From Marivivens donghaensis (lineage in GTDB: Bacteria; Pseudomonadota; Alphaproteobacteria; Rhodobacterales; Rhodobacteraceae): a DNA stretch of 64,000 bases. Positions 1 through 9,333 of the stretch are shown piece by piece. Within the stretch, counting starts at the first letter, position 1. Every line of letters begins with the position of its first letter. The DNA is taken from positions 310,001 to 374,000 of the forward strand of contig NZ_JALNPR010000002.1 in assembly GCF_023541015.1 (NCBI RefSeq), written 5' to 3'. A model generated the notes under the pieces. It worked only from the letters and a program-made list of their open reading frames with translations. It had not been told where the DNA came from and did no database searches. A program made the position numbers and the translations under genes.

Positions 1-435
1 GGCAATCTCTGCCTCTAACTGCCCCGGCCCCCAACCCGCATAACCCAGCGCCAGTAGGGACATCGAAGGGCCACCTCCGCTCGCCAAATCGCGTAAAACA
101 TCTGTCGTGGCCGTCATTGAGGTGTGATCATCAACTTCCAACGTACCAGTCTCTGACGCGTAGTCCGACGAATGAAGGACGAACCCGCGACCGTGTTCTA
201 CAGGGCCGCCGAAATGGACGCGAATGTCACGCACACTATCGCCCGTCGGAATCTCTAGCTGTGACAGCAGATCGCGAAATGGAATGTCTGGCGCAGGTTT
301 ATTGACAATCAGGCCCATCGCCCCCTCGTCAGAGTGCGCACACATATAGATGACCGCATGTTCAAAACGCGGGTCGCCCATATCGGGCATCGCAATCAGG
401 AGTTTTCCCGACAAATTGGTAGATGAAAGGTCCAT
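1..435 (-). CDS. yqgE: YqgE/AlgH family protein (UPF0301), C-terminus cut by window edge
   Basis: The reading frame opens with ATG at 435 and runs without a stop to the window edge: 145 codons, so perhaps 40 residues are missing. The N-terminus carries the family signature [15 protein letters not shown], followed by the conserved [10 protein letters not shown] segment and a [16 protein letters not shown] block, all typical of YqgE/AlgH proteins. The family is soluble and its biochemical function is not established; the old link to alginate regulation is weak. The gene is divergent from the DsbD-N gene, with about 100 bases between the two starts for both promoters. Identification is firm; function is unknown. 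Confidence 0.93.
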   Translation of the reverse strand, partial: MDLSSTNLSGKLLIAMPDMGDPRFEHAVIYMCAHSDEGAMGLIVNKPAPDIPFRDLLSQLEIPTGDSVRDIRVHFGGPVEHGRGFVLHSSDYASETGTLEVDDHTSMTATTDVLRDLASGGGPSMSLLALGYAGWGPGQLEAEIA

Positions 436-538
436 AAGGCGATGATGGGTCGCGAACGAGGCAGGTTCAAGCCCTCTGCTACAAGGACTCTCCGGAACGT
501 GACTTCCCATTACATGCATTGTCCGTAATTTAGGCGCA

Positions 539-1318
539 ATGAGAGTCGCAGCAGCCATCATCGCCTTATTCGGAATTGCCTCCCCTGCCTTCGCCGAAGC
601 GCCACAGGGCGTGGCCGCTGTTGATATTATCCCCGGTTGGCAGACGCCATCCGGAACGCGGATGGTTGGGTTAAAGATCACATTGGCCGACGGTTGGAAA
701 ACCTACTGGCGGGCACCGGGTGACGCAGGCATCCCACCACAGTTCGAATGGACGGGGTCAGAGAATATCTCTAGCGCGGCGTTCCATTGGCCTACCCCCG
801 AACTCTTCGAAACGAACGGCGCGGTGACAATCGGCTATCACGGAACCGTGGTGATCCCCATCGAACTCACGGGAGATGGCGATACCATGCACCTCAGCGG
901 CGAGGTTGATATGGGCGTCTGCAATGACATCTGCGTGCCTGTGTCCCTGAACTTTGACGCTCTATTGGCCGATAAGGGCGGACCAAACGCCGCCATTGCT
1001 GGTGCGCTCATCGACCAACCCATGACGGCAGATCGTGCGAATGTTTCAAAGGTTCAATGCTCGGCAGTTCCCATTCGTGACGGCCTCCGCCTGACGGCTT
1101 CAATCGAAATGCCCACCTTCGATGACAACGAATTCGTCGTGATCGAGGCACCGGGCGCGTGGGTTTCAGAGTCCCACAGCACCCGCGAAGGGGGCATCCT
1201 CACAGCGACAGTCGATGTGGTGCCGATGGTCCAAGGATACATGCTCGACCGATCCAAAATTCGACTAACCGTGTTGGGATCTGGTCGTGCCGTCGATATT
1301 CAAGGCTGCACGGGTTAA
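539..1318 (+). CDS. Exported DsbD N-terminal-domain-like protein
   Basis: A 259-residue protein with a cleavable signal peptide (about residues 1-19, ending ASPAFA). It continues as an all-beta domain like the periplasmic alpha domain of the disulfide reductase DsbD. A C-x3-C pair (about C128 and C132, in GVCNDICVP) matches the redox cysteines that domain uses to pass electrons to periplasmic partners. There is no membrane core and no thioredoxin-like gamma domain, so this is a stand-alone exported domain. It would need another protein, such as a CcdA/ScsB-like one elsewhere, to be re-reduced. Its TAA stop shares a TTAA with the stop of the convergent RND gene. Family assignment is good; the partner is unknown. 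Confidence 0.8.
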   Translation: MRVAAAIIALFGIASPAFAEAPQGVAAVDIIPGWQTPSGTRMVGLKITLADGWKTYWRAPGDAGIPPQFEWTGSENISSAAFHWPTPELFETNGAVTIGYHGTVVIPIELTGDGDTMHLSGEVDMGVCNDICVPVSLNFDALLADKGGPNAAIAGALIDQPMTADRANVSKVQCSAVPIRDGLRLTASIEMPTFDDNEFVVIEAPGAWVSESHSTREGGILTATVDVVPMVQGYMLDRSKIRLTVLGSGRAVDIQGCTG

Positions 1319-4300
1319 CCTCGCCGTGCACGCCCGATCATAATCCCTGACACCGCATAAATGGCGAGCGTTCCAAGAGCCAAGACACCTGCATAAAGCG
1401 CAAAGGCAGCGCCCAGACTTGCCGGCAACGCGGCAACTAGTGGCGCGCCAGACACGATCAGGGGCAGCACAACCACACCAAAGGCCGCGATCATTGCAAC
1501 AAGGGCGACACCCACGGGCACACGAATAGAGTTTGCTCGCGCGATTGCACCCCGACGCGCCGCAGTGAACAGCCCTCCAATATCGGCCTGAACGGCGATC
1601 AGCGACGGCACAACGACCAACACCATCACCATGCCAAAGGACAGACCATAGACCAGCGTGACCACGGTCGGCTTCAAAAATTCAGCCTGACTGGACCCTT
1701 CGTATAGGAGCGGCAGAAGGCCCAAAACCGTCGTGGCCGTCGTCAGCATCACAGCCCGCAAACGGTCAGCCGTCCCGTCAATAATCGCAGGGATCAAGCC
1801 GCGTTCTTTGGCGTAGTCGTCGATGGTCGTGACCAGAACAATCGAGTCGTTGATCACGATGCCGACCATGCCCAAAAGGCCCACGACGGTGAACATGCTC
1901 ATCGGAATGCCCCACGCATTATGGCCATAGATCGTGCCCACCAATGCGAACGGAATGATCGACATCACTACGAGCGGGCGGGTCCAGCTCGCGAAAATCC
2001 ACGCAAGCGTCAGGTAAATCCCGACAAGGATAAAGGCCAAGCCCGCCTTTGCATCGTCAAGAAACGCGTTTTCCTGTTCACTCAATCCCCCCAGATCTGT
2101 CGAAACGCCATAGCGGCTCTCCACATCGGGAAGGATATCTTCGTTGATCGAGAGTTTGACCTCAGCCGCACGATCCGCGTCTTTGTCATCCAAATCACCC
2201 GTCACAGAAATGAGCATGAGGCCATTTTCACGACGCACGGTGCTAAACCCAGTTTCCCGTTGCACCGTCACAATGTCAGCCAGTGGCACATAAACGCCCG
2301 CGGTCGAACGCAACAACATGCGGTCGAGGAAGTCCGCCGTCAGTTCTTCTTCGGGGATTTCAACACGGATCGACGCGCTACGGGTGCCGTCTGGATAGGT
2401 CGCAGCCTCAACCCCACCCAACCTGCGGCGCAGTTCGGTGCCCAGCGTATCAATCGTAAAGCCCAGCGCCTGACCCTGTGGCGTCAATTCGAGGATCAAC
2501 TCTTCCTTATCGTAGGACAGCGAATCTTCGAGCCCTGATATCTCGGGGAAACGGGCGAGCTCTGTTTTCAGAGCTTCCGCAGCGGCCTTGAGCGTATCCG
2601 CATCCGCGCCGTAAATCTGCACCTCAAGCGAATTGCCTCCTGGCCCAGCGCCCCATGACCGGAAGGAGAGCGTTTCAGTCATCGGCGTTTGAACGACCTC
2701 TTGCTGAACGGCTGACACAAATTCACTCGACGAAATTGACCGAAGGTCGGCATCGATTAGCTCAATCGTAATCGCGCCGAGTTGATAGCTCTCTTTGGTA
2801 TCCGCACCAGACAATCCACGGCCCGAATTGCCGCCGATCTGGGTCAGAACATAGTTCACCGGATTGATGCCATCCTCGGCCTCATATCGCGCAGCCACGG
2901 CATTGGTCGCGCGTTCCAACTCATCGAGCATCGCCAGAGTATCTTGGCGCGTTGCGGCGGGCAGCATAGCGATATTGCCGCTGACCTGACCCTGCTCTGG
3001 CGACGAGAAGAACCGCCACTGAACATCACCGCGGATAAAGAGCGATACTTGACCGGCAAGGATCACCAACGCACCCGCCAACACAGCGTATCGCGCCTTA
3101 ACGATCAGGGACATCAACGGGCGGAAAACCCGATCCCGCACCCAACCAAAGCCACGATTCACGACCCTAGATGGGGCGTCATACCAATGCTGCTTTAACC
3201 CTGTGTCGACAGAATGGGACAAGTGGTTCGGTAGGATCACAAAGCATTCAACCAAGCTCGCTGTGAGCACAACGATCACGGTAAACGGAATATCCGCAAT
3301 CATATTCCCAAAACGGCCACCAATCACCAAGAGCCCGAAAAATGCGATGTTCGTTGTAATGGTCGCCGAAAACACGGGGCTGAACATTCGTCGCGCCGCG
3401 TTTTCTGCAGCAACCGCACCCGTTTCGCCCAGCCGTCGGGCCCGAAAATCAGCGTGTTCACCCACAACAATCGCATCATCGACCACGATGCCCAACGTTA
3501 TGATCAGCGCAAAGAGCGAAATCATGTTGATCGTGATGCCAGACATATACATCAGCGAAATCGCGGCGAGCATTGAGACGGGGATGCCCATCGCCACCCA
3601 AACCGCCGTGCGTGCGTTCAAGAATAAGAACAGGAGCAGCAGCACGAGAGCCAAGCCCTGCGCACCGTTCTCCATCAGGATATTCAGGCGGCCAGTAATC
3701 ATTTCAGCGCGGGTGTTGATCAGATCGACGCTCACGCCTTCGGGCAAGGTCGACCGCATCTCAGCAGCGACCTCTTCGACAGAGCGTTGCAGACCAATGG
3801 CGTCGCCAGATGCCGACCTAACGACCGAGATTTGAACCGCAGGATTTTCACCAACGAAATAGGCACGGTCGCGATCTGGGCCTTCGACGGTGATCGTCGC
3901 AACATCGCCAACGGTAAGTTCCGAATTGTCGTCATTGGTACGTAGAACAATCGCCGACAAGGCATCTGCGCTTCGTTTTTCGGTGCCGGCCCGAACGCGC
4001 GAGGCCCCACCGATATCGCCCACGGGATCAGCGTTGACCTCGGACGCAATCGCAGCCGCAATTTCGCTGATCGTCACATCGTGCTGGATGAGAGACAGCG
4101 AGGTTACTTCGATCAATGTCTCAGGCGCCGCGACCCCTCGGATCGTGGTCCGTGTCACACCTGCCGCAAAGAGACGTGCGACCATCTCATCCGCAAAGCG
4201 CGACAGTTGATCGACACCCACAGGCCCCGTGATGATCAAATCGCTCACGCCATCCGACCAGCCTGCTCGACGGATCACGGGGTCATCGGCCTCTTCGGGC

Positions 4301-4683
4301 AGAGAGCTAATCGCGCTCAACGCGGCATCAATGTCTTTCTCTGCCTGATCGAGGTCGTAGTCAGTCTCAAACTCCAAATCGATCCGCGCGGCCCCTTCGG
4401 AGGAACGGCTTTCGCTCGACGTTACACCTTCAACACCGAGGAGAACGGGTTCAAGAACCTGAACCACGGCCCGATCGACGTCCTCAGCCCCTGCCCCATC
4501 CCACGCCACGCTAACGCGGATGGTTTCCGAGACGACGTCAGGAAAGAACTGGGCACGCATTTTGGGAAACGCGACCAATCCCGCGATGACCATAATGACC
4601 ATCAACAAATTCGCGGCAGTGCGGTGGCGTGTGAAATACGACAAAATCCCGCCTGCCCCACGATCTAGAAGCGTGCGCGACAT
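1315..4683 (-). CDS. RND efflux transporter permease (HAE-1/AcrB-like)
   Basis: A 1122-residue inner-membrane RND pump. The N-terminus has TM1 (about 22-40) followed by a large periplasmic porter domain that starts RAQFFPDV. TM4 carries the paired aspartates of the proton relay in GIVVDDAIVVGEHAD, near residue 400. The second half repeats the layout, with GIVINDSIVLV in the TM10 region. An unusual C-terminal tail follows TM12: a basic stretch, then two or three further hydrophobic segments over the last ~75 residues. The adaptor gene lies 3 bases upstream, so the two form an operon. No outer-membrane channel gene is adjacent, so a TolC homologue elsewhere is presumed. Substrate is unknown. 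Confidence 0.93.
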   Translation of the reverse strand: MSRTLLDRGAGGILSYFTRHRTAANLLMVIMVIAGLVAFPKMRAQFFPDVVSETIRVSVAWDGAGAEDVDRAVVQVLEPVLLGVEGVTSSESRSSEGAARIDLEFETDYDLDQAEKDIDAALSAISSLPEEADDPVIRRAGWSDGVSDLIITGPVGVDQLSRFADEMVARLFAAGVTRTTIRGVAAPETLIEVTSLSLIQHDVTISEIAAAIASEVNADPVGDIGGASRVRAGTEKRSADALSAIVLRTNDDNSELTVGDVATITVEGPDRDRAYFVGENPAVQISVVRSASGDAIGLQRSVEEVAAEMRSTLPEGVSVDLINTRAEMITGRLNILMENGAQGLALVLLLLFLFLNARTAVWVAMGIPVSMLAAISLMYMSGITINMISLFALIITLGIVVDDAIVVGEHADFRARRLGETGAVAAENAARRMFSPVFSATITTNIAFFGLLVIGGRFGNMIADIPFTVIVVLTASLVECFVILPNHLSHSVDTGLKQHWYDAPSRVVNRGFGWVRDRVFRPLMSLIVKARYAVLAGALVILAGQVSLFIRGDVQWRFFSSPEQGQVSGNIAMLPAATRQDTLAMLDELERATNAVAARYEAEDGINPVNYVLTQIGGNSGRGLSGADTKESYQLGAITIELIDADLRSISSSEFVSAVQQEVVQTPMTETLSFRSWGAGPGGNSLEVQIYGADADTLKAAAEALKTELARFPEISGLEDSLSYDKEELILELTPQGQALGFTIDTLGTELRRRLGGVEAATYPDGTRSASIRVEIPEEELTADFLDRMLLRSTAGVYVPLADIVTVQRETGFSTVRRENGLMLISVTGDLDDKDADRAAEVKLSINEDILPDVESRYGVSTDLGGLSEQENAFLDDAKAGLAFILVGIYLTLAWIFASWTRPLVVMSIIPFALVGTIYGHNAWGIPMSMFTVVGLLGMVGIVINDSIVLVTTIDDYAKERGLIPAIIDGTADRLRAVMLTTATTVLGLLPLLYEGSSQAEFLKPTVVTLVYGLSFGMVMVLVVVPSLIAVQADIGGLFTAARRGAIARANSIRVPVGVALVAMIAAFGVVVLPLIVSGAPLVAALPASLGAAFALYAGVLALGTLAIYAVSGIMIGRARRG

Positions 4684-4686
4684 GGC

Positions 4687-6138
4687 TTAGCTCCCCATCC
4701 GCGATTCAATCCGCTGCACCGTTTCGGCAGGGACCGTGTCTTGTTCGAGCTGAGCGATCAGGCGAGCTTTGACGGCGTCGGGCATTTGGCTGCCCGTCAC
4801 AAAGCTCACCAGTTTCTGGCGACGATCCGCGTCGAGTTCGATCATCTCTGGCGCTGCGGCTTCGTCGCCCGCTTCGCCCAGCGGATTCACCTTAATCCCC
4901 GCACCGAGGAGCGGTGAGCGTTCGGCGACAATTCGACGGCCATTCAGGTCGCCAACCGCGAGAATGACGTCATCCCCCTGCCGGCGCAGAACCGTGACAG
5001 GAACAGTTTCTAAGCGGTCCTCGTCGTCCAAAGCCAAAACGGCACCATCGGAACCAACCGCCGTTGCGGGAGCAAGCACCACATTATCAAGAGGGGGTTC
5101 TACAATACGCACCATCACGAAATCACCGGGCCGCAAACCAGGAGCGGAATCAATCGACGCATAAAGCAAACGCCCTGTCTGACCATCTGCAACGGTCGGG
5201 CTTTCGCGTGTCACGCGGCCTTGGGCTTCGAGTGTAAATCCAGACACATCCAGCGTTGCCTGAACGGGCAGGTCGAGAAGATCACCGTTCGCATCAATCA
5301 GACGCGCGTATTGCGCTGTGGAAACACGAAAAGCGACTTCCAACGCGGACGGATCAATAAGCTGCGCGATCTGTTCGTTCGCCGTTACGCGACCGCCTTC
5401 GACAACGGATACATCCGAAAGGGTTCCGTCAAAGCTGGCCGTTATCGTGGTGTCGCTCAAGGTCCGCTCTGCATCCGCAACAGACAGACGCACGCGGTCG
5501 AGGCTTGTGCCTGCCTGATCAACACGCGCCTCGGCTTGAGCTAACGACTGACGCTGACTTAGGACCGAACTATTGGCCGCGGCCACGGCAAGTTCGGCAG
5601 TCTCTACATCAGACGCAGTAACTGTCCCGCGTTCGCGCAAGGCACGAGACCGCTCGAGCGCAGCTTGGCGAAGGTTCGCCTGCGCTTGTGCTTCGGTGAG
5701 GCTGTCGCGCGCAATGTCCAGCGCGCCCTCAGCTTCACGCAGTTCCGCCTCGGCGTCTTTTAGGTCAGCCTGCGCAAGGGCAAGGCTCGTCTGAGCTTCA
5801 GTCGGATCGATCTGCAGGAGCGTCTGCCCCGCCTTTACCGCGCCACCCTCAACAAAGACAGGATCGGCGCTGATCACGTTGCCGCCGACGGGACTACGCA
5901 GAACAAGCGTTCTCTGACTACGAACCTCACCGAAAACCGTGATCTCAGGTTGGAGTGTCGCGGCCTGAACGGTGAGGACATTCACCGAAGCAATGCGCTC
6001 TCGCTGGCCATAGTTCGGCGCTTCTTGGGACAGTCGCGCTTGGATTGCGCTACGAACACTGTTGCCAGCAATCGCAAGCAGAGCCAGCGTCAAACCAAGA
6101 AGAAAAACACCCGTGAGGCTCCGGCGTAAAAAGCGCAT
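4687..6138 (-). CDS. RND efflux periplasmic adaptor (membrane fusion protein)
   Basis: A 483-residue HlyD/AcrA-type adaptor. The first ~30 residues hold one membrane anchor (FLLGLTLALLAIAGNSV). A barrel-sandwich half follows (GEVRSQRTLVLRSPVGG), then a long heptad-rich coiled coil over roughly residues 105-225 (repeats such as AQADLKDAEAELREAEGAL). The second lipoyl half and beta-barrel come next, and the tail has no recognisable domain. Adaptors bridge the permease and an outer-membrane channel. It is the first gene of the pair, ending 3 bases before the permease start. The 80 bases between it and moaB would have to hold the promoter. No regulator is adjacent. Confidence 0.92.
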   Translation of the reverse strand: MRFLRRSLTGVFLLGLTLALLAIAGNSVRSAIQARLSQEAPNYGQRERIASVNVLTVQAATLQPEITVFGEVRSQRTLVLRSPVGGNVISADPVFVEGGAVKAGQTLLQIDPTEAQTSLALAQADLKDAEAELREAEGALDIARDSLTEAQAQANLRQAALERSRALRERGTVTASDVETAELAVAAANSSVLSQRQSLAQAEARVDQAGTSLDRVRLSVADAERTLSDTTITASFDGTLSDVSVVEGGRVTANEQIAQLIDPSALEVAFRVSTAQYARLIDANGDLLDLPVQATLDVSGFTLEAQGRVTRESPTVADGQTGRLLYASIDSAPGLRPGDFVMVRIVEPPLDNVVLAPATAVGSDGAVLALDDEDRLETVPVTVLRRQGDDVILAVGDLNGRRIVAERSPLLGAGIKVNPLGEAGDEAAAPEMIELDADRRQKLVSFVTGSQMPDAVKARLIAQLEQDTVPAETVQRIESRMGS

Positions 6139-6219
6139 GATCGCGTCCCATTAAAGTTCAGACATGTTTTAGTGCAAACCCCACGAAGGTCCACAACATA
6201 GGTCTAACGGACGTCGATC

Positions 6220-6759
6220 CTATTTCCGTCGCTTATGTTCTTCGAGACGTGGGAAAATCTCGACAAAGTTACAGGGCATGTGTCGATAGTCGAGTTGTTT
6301 CACGAGGATTTCATCCCAAGCATCCTTGCAGGCGCCCGTGCTACCGGGCAGCGCAAAGAGATATGTCCCCATCGCCACGCCCGCGGTTGCACGACTTTGG
6401 ATCGCTGAGGTGCCGATCTTTTGCATCGATACGATGGTGAACACCGTTGAGAACGCGTCGATCTCCTTCTCGTAGACATCGCGGTGAGCCTCGACGGTCA
6501 CATCCCGCCCCGTCAAACCCGTGCCACCTGTAGAAATGATCACGTCTACGTCTTTGCTTTCGCACCACTCCCGCAAAATCGCGGCAATATCGTCGCGGTC
6601 GTCCCGAATGATTTTACGATCGGCTAGAATATGACCCGCGTCAGCAATGCGCGCGACAAGGGTATCGCCCGATTTATCTTCGGCCAATGTGCGCGTATCG
6701 CTCACCGTCAGTACGGCAATTCGTACGGGGATGAATTCGCGGACGGTGGTTTGGGTCAT
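6220..6759 (-). CDS. moaB: Molybdenum cofactor biosynthesis protein B
   Basis: A 179-residue MoCF_biosynth-domain protein. It has the motifs that bind molybdopterin: AVLTVSDTRTL at the N-terminus, STGGTGLTGRDVTVEA near the middle, and the ALPGSTGA loop late in the chain. MoaB/MogA proteins adenylylate molybdopterin before molybdate insertion. Length fits MoaB. Its start overlaps the end of the uracil-DNA glycosylase frame by 4 bases, so the two are translationally coupled. moaD and moaE are about 30 kb away in this window, so Mo-cofactor genes are dispersed. Confidence 0.94.
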   Translation of the reverse strand: MTQTTVREFIPVRIAVLTVSDTRTLAEDKSGDTLVARIADAGHILADRKIIRDDRDDIAAILREWCESKDVDVIISTGGTGLTGRDVTVEAHRDVYEKEIDAFSTVFTIVSMQKIGTSAIQSRATAGVAMGTYLFALPGSTGACKDAWDEILVKQLDYRHMPCNFVEIFPRLEEHKRRK

Positions 6760-7544
6760 TGGTTTGACAGCCGTGCTTTCAGGTCAAGTAAATCCGCCCA
6801 AGCATCACGCTTGGCCGTAGGGTTTTTCATCAATTGTTCAGGGTGCGCCATCGGCAGAACGGGCTTACCCAAAACAGTGGTCCATTGCCCGCGCAGCCTC
6901 GAAATGCCCGCTTTGCCGAGCAAGGCCTGACACGGACTATTGCCCATCAGAACAATAATCGCAGGGTCCACGAGTTCAATATGGCGGGTCAAAAACGGCA
7001 ACATCATCGCGAGCTCAGCCGCTTCGGGCACGCGGTTTGCTGGGGGGCGCCACGGCATAACGGTTGTCACATAGACGGAAGAGGCAGGATCAGGGTGGCT
7101 GCGGCTCAGCCCGATGGCACCGATCATTTTATCAAACAGATCGCCCACTGGCCCAGAAAACGGTTTGCCATGTTGGTCATCATCGCGGTTCGGCGCTTCG
7201 CCAATGATCATCACATTTGCGTTCACGGCCCCGTCGCCAAAGACAAAGTTCCGCGCACCTTTTTTCAATTCGCAAAGCTCGAACGCCCGCATCGCACCAG
7301 CGAGCGATTCCAGCGTCTCTGCTGACTTAGCGGCGGCCTTGGCAACAGCGACAGGATCGACCTTTTCCTTCACTGGAATCGGTGGCGGCGCGGCTTTGCC
7401 CAAAGGCGACACTTTGGCCGCTGGCTTTTCATCAACAAGCTCATACCGGTTCAAGGGTGCGTCGAGGATTGCCTCGTCCGCTCCCATTTCGACCTGCCAT
7501 TCAAGCAGGGCATGTGCCGTCCAGTAGTCTTGTGCAGATTCCAT
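6756..7544 (-). CDS. Uracil-DNA glycosylase family protein (family-4-like, without Fe-S ligands)
   Basis: A 262-residue protein whose C-terminal ~180 residues match the UDG superfamily. Motif 1 is GEAPNRDDDQHGKPFSG (about residues 115-131) and the motif 2 region is MAHPEQLMKNP (about 232-242). The N-terminal ~80 residues are Ala/Pro/Lys-rich and probably a flexible extension. Family 4 enzymes hold a 4Fe-4S cluster with four cysteines. Here only C91 remains of the first pair, the two later positions read W (in MPWRPPANR) and M, and C205 is the only other cysteine. Excision of uracil is therefore plausible, but with an altered or absent cluster. It is divergent from pyrB and upstream of, and coupled to, moaB. 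Confidence 0.82.
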   Translation of the reverse strand: MESAQDYWTAHALLEWQVEMGADEAILDAPLNRYELVDEKPAAKVSPLGKAAPPPIPVKEKVDPVAVAKAAAKSAETLESLAGAMRAFELCELKKGARNFVFGDGAVNANVMIIGEAPNRDDDQHGKPFSGPVGDLFDKMIGAIGLSRSHPDPASSVYVTTVMPWRPPANRVPEAAELAMMLPFLTRHIELVDPAIIVLMGNSPCQALLGKAGISRLRGQWTTVLGKPVLPMAHPEQLMKNPTAKRDAWADLLDLKARLSNQ

Positions 7545-7663
7545 GGGGCAGACCCTAATGCCTTCTGCGCCAGATGTGCAGAGGTAATCTCACGGCGTTA
7601 GGCTCCCTTGCCGCCTGCCCGCCCCTTACCTATAAGCAACCCAAGGCTCGACCGGAGGATTTC

Positions 7664-8623
7664 ATGACATTCAATGCCGCGCACCTGCTGGGGATCGAAC
7701 ACCTCCACCCGACAGAAATCACCACGCTCTTGGATTTGGCGGATCGTTACGCCGAAGAAAGCCGTCAGGGCATCCAGCACAAAGACGTTTTGGCAGGTCT
7801 GACCCAAATCAACATGTTCTTTGAAAACTCGACCCGCACTCAGTCGAGCTTTGAGCTGGCAGGCAAACGGTTAGGCGCGGACGTGATGAACATGTCCATG
7901 GCCACATCGAGTGTGAAGAAAGGCGAGACGCTGATTGATACGGCACTGACCCTCAACGCGATGCATCCCGACCTTCTGGTCGTGCGTCACGGGGCATCGG
8001 GTGCTGTCGATCTGCTCGCCCAAAAGGTCAATTGCGCCGTGTTGAACGCCGGTGACGGTCGCCACGAACACCCGACCCAAGCGCTCTTGGATGCGCTGAC
8101 CATTCGCCGTGCAAAAGGCCGTCTTCACCGCCTGTCGATCGCGATTTGCGGCGATATTGCGCATAGCCGCGTCGCACGATCGAACATCATGCTTTTGGGT
8201 AAGATGGAGAACCGAGTTCGCCTGATCGCTCCGCCCACGCTGATGCCATCCGGCATGCAAGAGTTTGGCGTCGAAGTGTTCGAAGACATGCGTGAAGGCC
8301 TGCAGGACGTGGACGTCGTGATGATGCTGCGCCTTCAAAAGGAACGTATGGACGGTGGGTTTATCCCGTCCGAGCGCGAATATTTCCACCGCTACGGTCT
8401 CAACGCGGAAAAACTGTCCTATGCCAAAGACGACGCAATCGTTATGCACCCTGGCCCGATGAATCGCGGCGTCGAAATCGATGGCACCATTGCCGACGAC
8501 ATCAACCGCTCTGTAATCCAGACGCAGGTCGAAATGGGTGTGGCAGTGCGCATGGCGGCAATGGACCTCTTAGCTCGGAACCTTCGGGCAAAACGCGCTG
8601 CTCAAACCAACGTCGCCGTTTGA
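7664..8623 (+). CDS. pyrB: Aspartate carbamoyltransferase catalytic subunit
   Basis: A 319-residue ATCase that makes N-carbamoyl-aspartate from carbamoyl phosphate and aspartate, the committed step of pyrimidine synthesis. The carbamoyl-phosphate site is [13 protein letters not shown] (about residues 48-60); later motifs [12 protein letters not shown] and the aspartate-side [11 protein letters not shown] are intact. I chose ATG 7664 because CGGAGGA sits 8-10 bases upstream and the protein then starts [14 protein letters not shown] as in relatives; an in-frame ATG at 7574 would add 30 untypical residues. No pyrI regulatory subunit is nearby. It leads a run ending in pyrC and plsY. Confidence 0.96.
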   Translation: MTFNAAHLLGIEHLHPTEITTLLDLADRYAEESRQGIQHKDVLAGLTQINMFFENSTRTQSSFELAGKRLGADVMNMSMATSSVKKGETLIDTALTLNAMHPDLLVVRHGASGAVDLLAQKVNCAVLNAGDGRHEHPTQALLDALTIRRAKGRLHRLSIAICGDIAHSRVARSNIMLLGKMENRVRLIAPPTLMPSGMQEFGVEVFEDMREGLQDVDVVMMLRLQKERMDGGFIPSEREYFHRYGLNAEKLSYAKDDAIVMHPGPMNRGVEIDGTIADDINRSVIQTQVEMGVAVRMAAMDLLARNLRAKRAAQTNVAV

Positions 8624-8682
8624 CCTGAAACAAACCGAAGGGCGCAAAACTGCGATACTGCGGGTTTTGAAAGGAACGACCG

Positions 8683-8790
8683 ATGAGTGACAAACGGAAA
8701 TCAGATGCGCGAATGGGCGGCATGGTGGCAATGGCCGCACTCGCTGTGATGGCGCTTTTGGTAGTGGTCATGGTCGTAGTAGCTGGCTGA
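8683..8790 (+). CDS. Small single-pass membrane peptide, 35 aa, between pyrB and the PH-like gene
   Basis: An ATG at 8683 preceded by AAAGGAACGACCG (a good Shine-Dalgarno) opens 35 codons. A short basic head (MSDKRKSDARMGG) is followed by one strongly hydrophobic helix rich in Ala, Met and Val up to the stop. The TGA stop overlaps the ATG of the next gene by one base (TGATG), which suggests coupled translation. The clear ribosome-binding site, the coupling and the coherent membrane helix make a real gene likely. Function is unknown; I recognise no family. Confidence 0.62.
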   Translation: MSDKRKSDARMGGMVAMAALAVMALLVVVMVVVAG

Positions 8791-9269
8791 TGGCAAATCG
8801 CGAACACCAACCTGACAATGCCATTTTGGGCATGAACCGAAACTTCGTTCCGACGCTCCCTCTCGACGACGGCGAAGCAGAGATCATGCGCATGACGGCT
8901 GACACCGTCACATTTTGGCGATCACAGGCTTGGATGGCGCTGTTTTTCTCAGTCGTCGGCGCGGGCATTCTGATCGGCATGGGCAATCCGCACTGGTGGA
9001 CTGCGGCCGTCGGGGCTGTTTTGGCGATTGGGGTGCGGGCACTTTACCTTGGCCCAGATGAACGAAAATCAGTCTGGGTTCTGACCAATCAGCGCATGAT
9101 GGGCCCACAAAACAAGGTCACGACCTTGGACAACATCACCAAGGTCAACGTGATTTGGACCGCCGTCCAAGTTGTGACCTTGAACGGTGATAAACATCTG
9201 ATCCGTTATCAAGCCGATCCCGACGCTGTGAAAGACGCGATTGAGGCTGCACAGGCCACTTCCCACTGA
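8790..9269 (+). CDS. Small membrane protein with C-terminal PH-like domain
   Basis: A 159-residue protein. After a polar head (LPLDDGEAEIMRMTADTVTF) it has two closely spaced membrane helices at about residues 47-90. A beta-rich C-terminal part follows, with YLGPDERKSVWVLTNQRMM and KVTTLDNITKVNVIW. That pattern (ERxxVLTNQR, then a D-x-I-x-x-V stretch) resembles bacterial PH-like (bPH_2/YdbS) domains. No enzymatic motif is seen. It starts inside the stop of the 35-aa peptide and precedes pyrC by 64 bases. Role unknown; probably a structural or scaffolding membrane protein. Confidence 0.68.
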   Translation: MANREHQPDNAILGMNRNFVPTLPLDDGEAEIMRMTADTVTFWRSQAWMALFFSVVGAGILIGMGNPHWWTAAVGAVLAIGVRALYLGPDERKSVWVLTNQRMMGPQNKVTTLDNITKVNVIWTAVQVVTLNGDKHLIRYQADPDAVKDAIEAAQATSH

Positions 9270-9333
9270 CACCGCTTGCGCCCTGCGTTTGTTCGCTTAT
9301 ACCCAAAGACCAAAGGCGGCCTGAGGGACGGAC

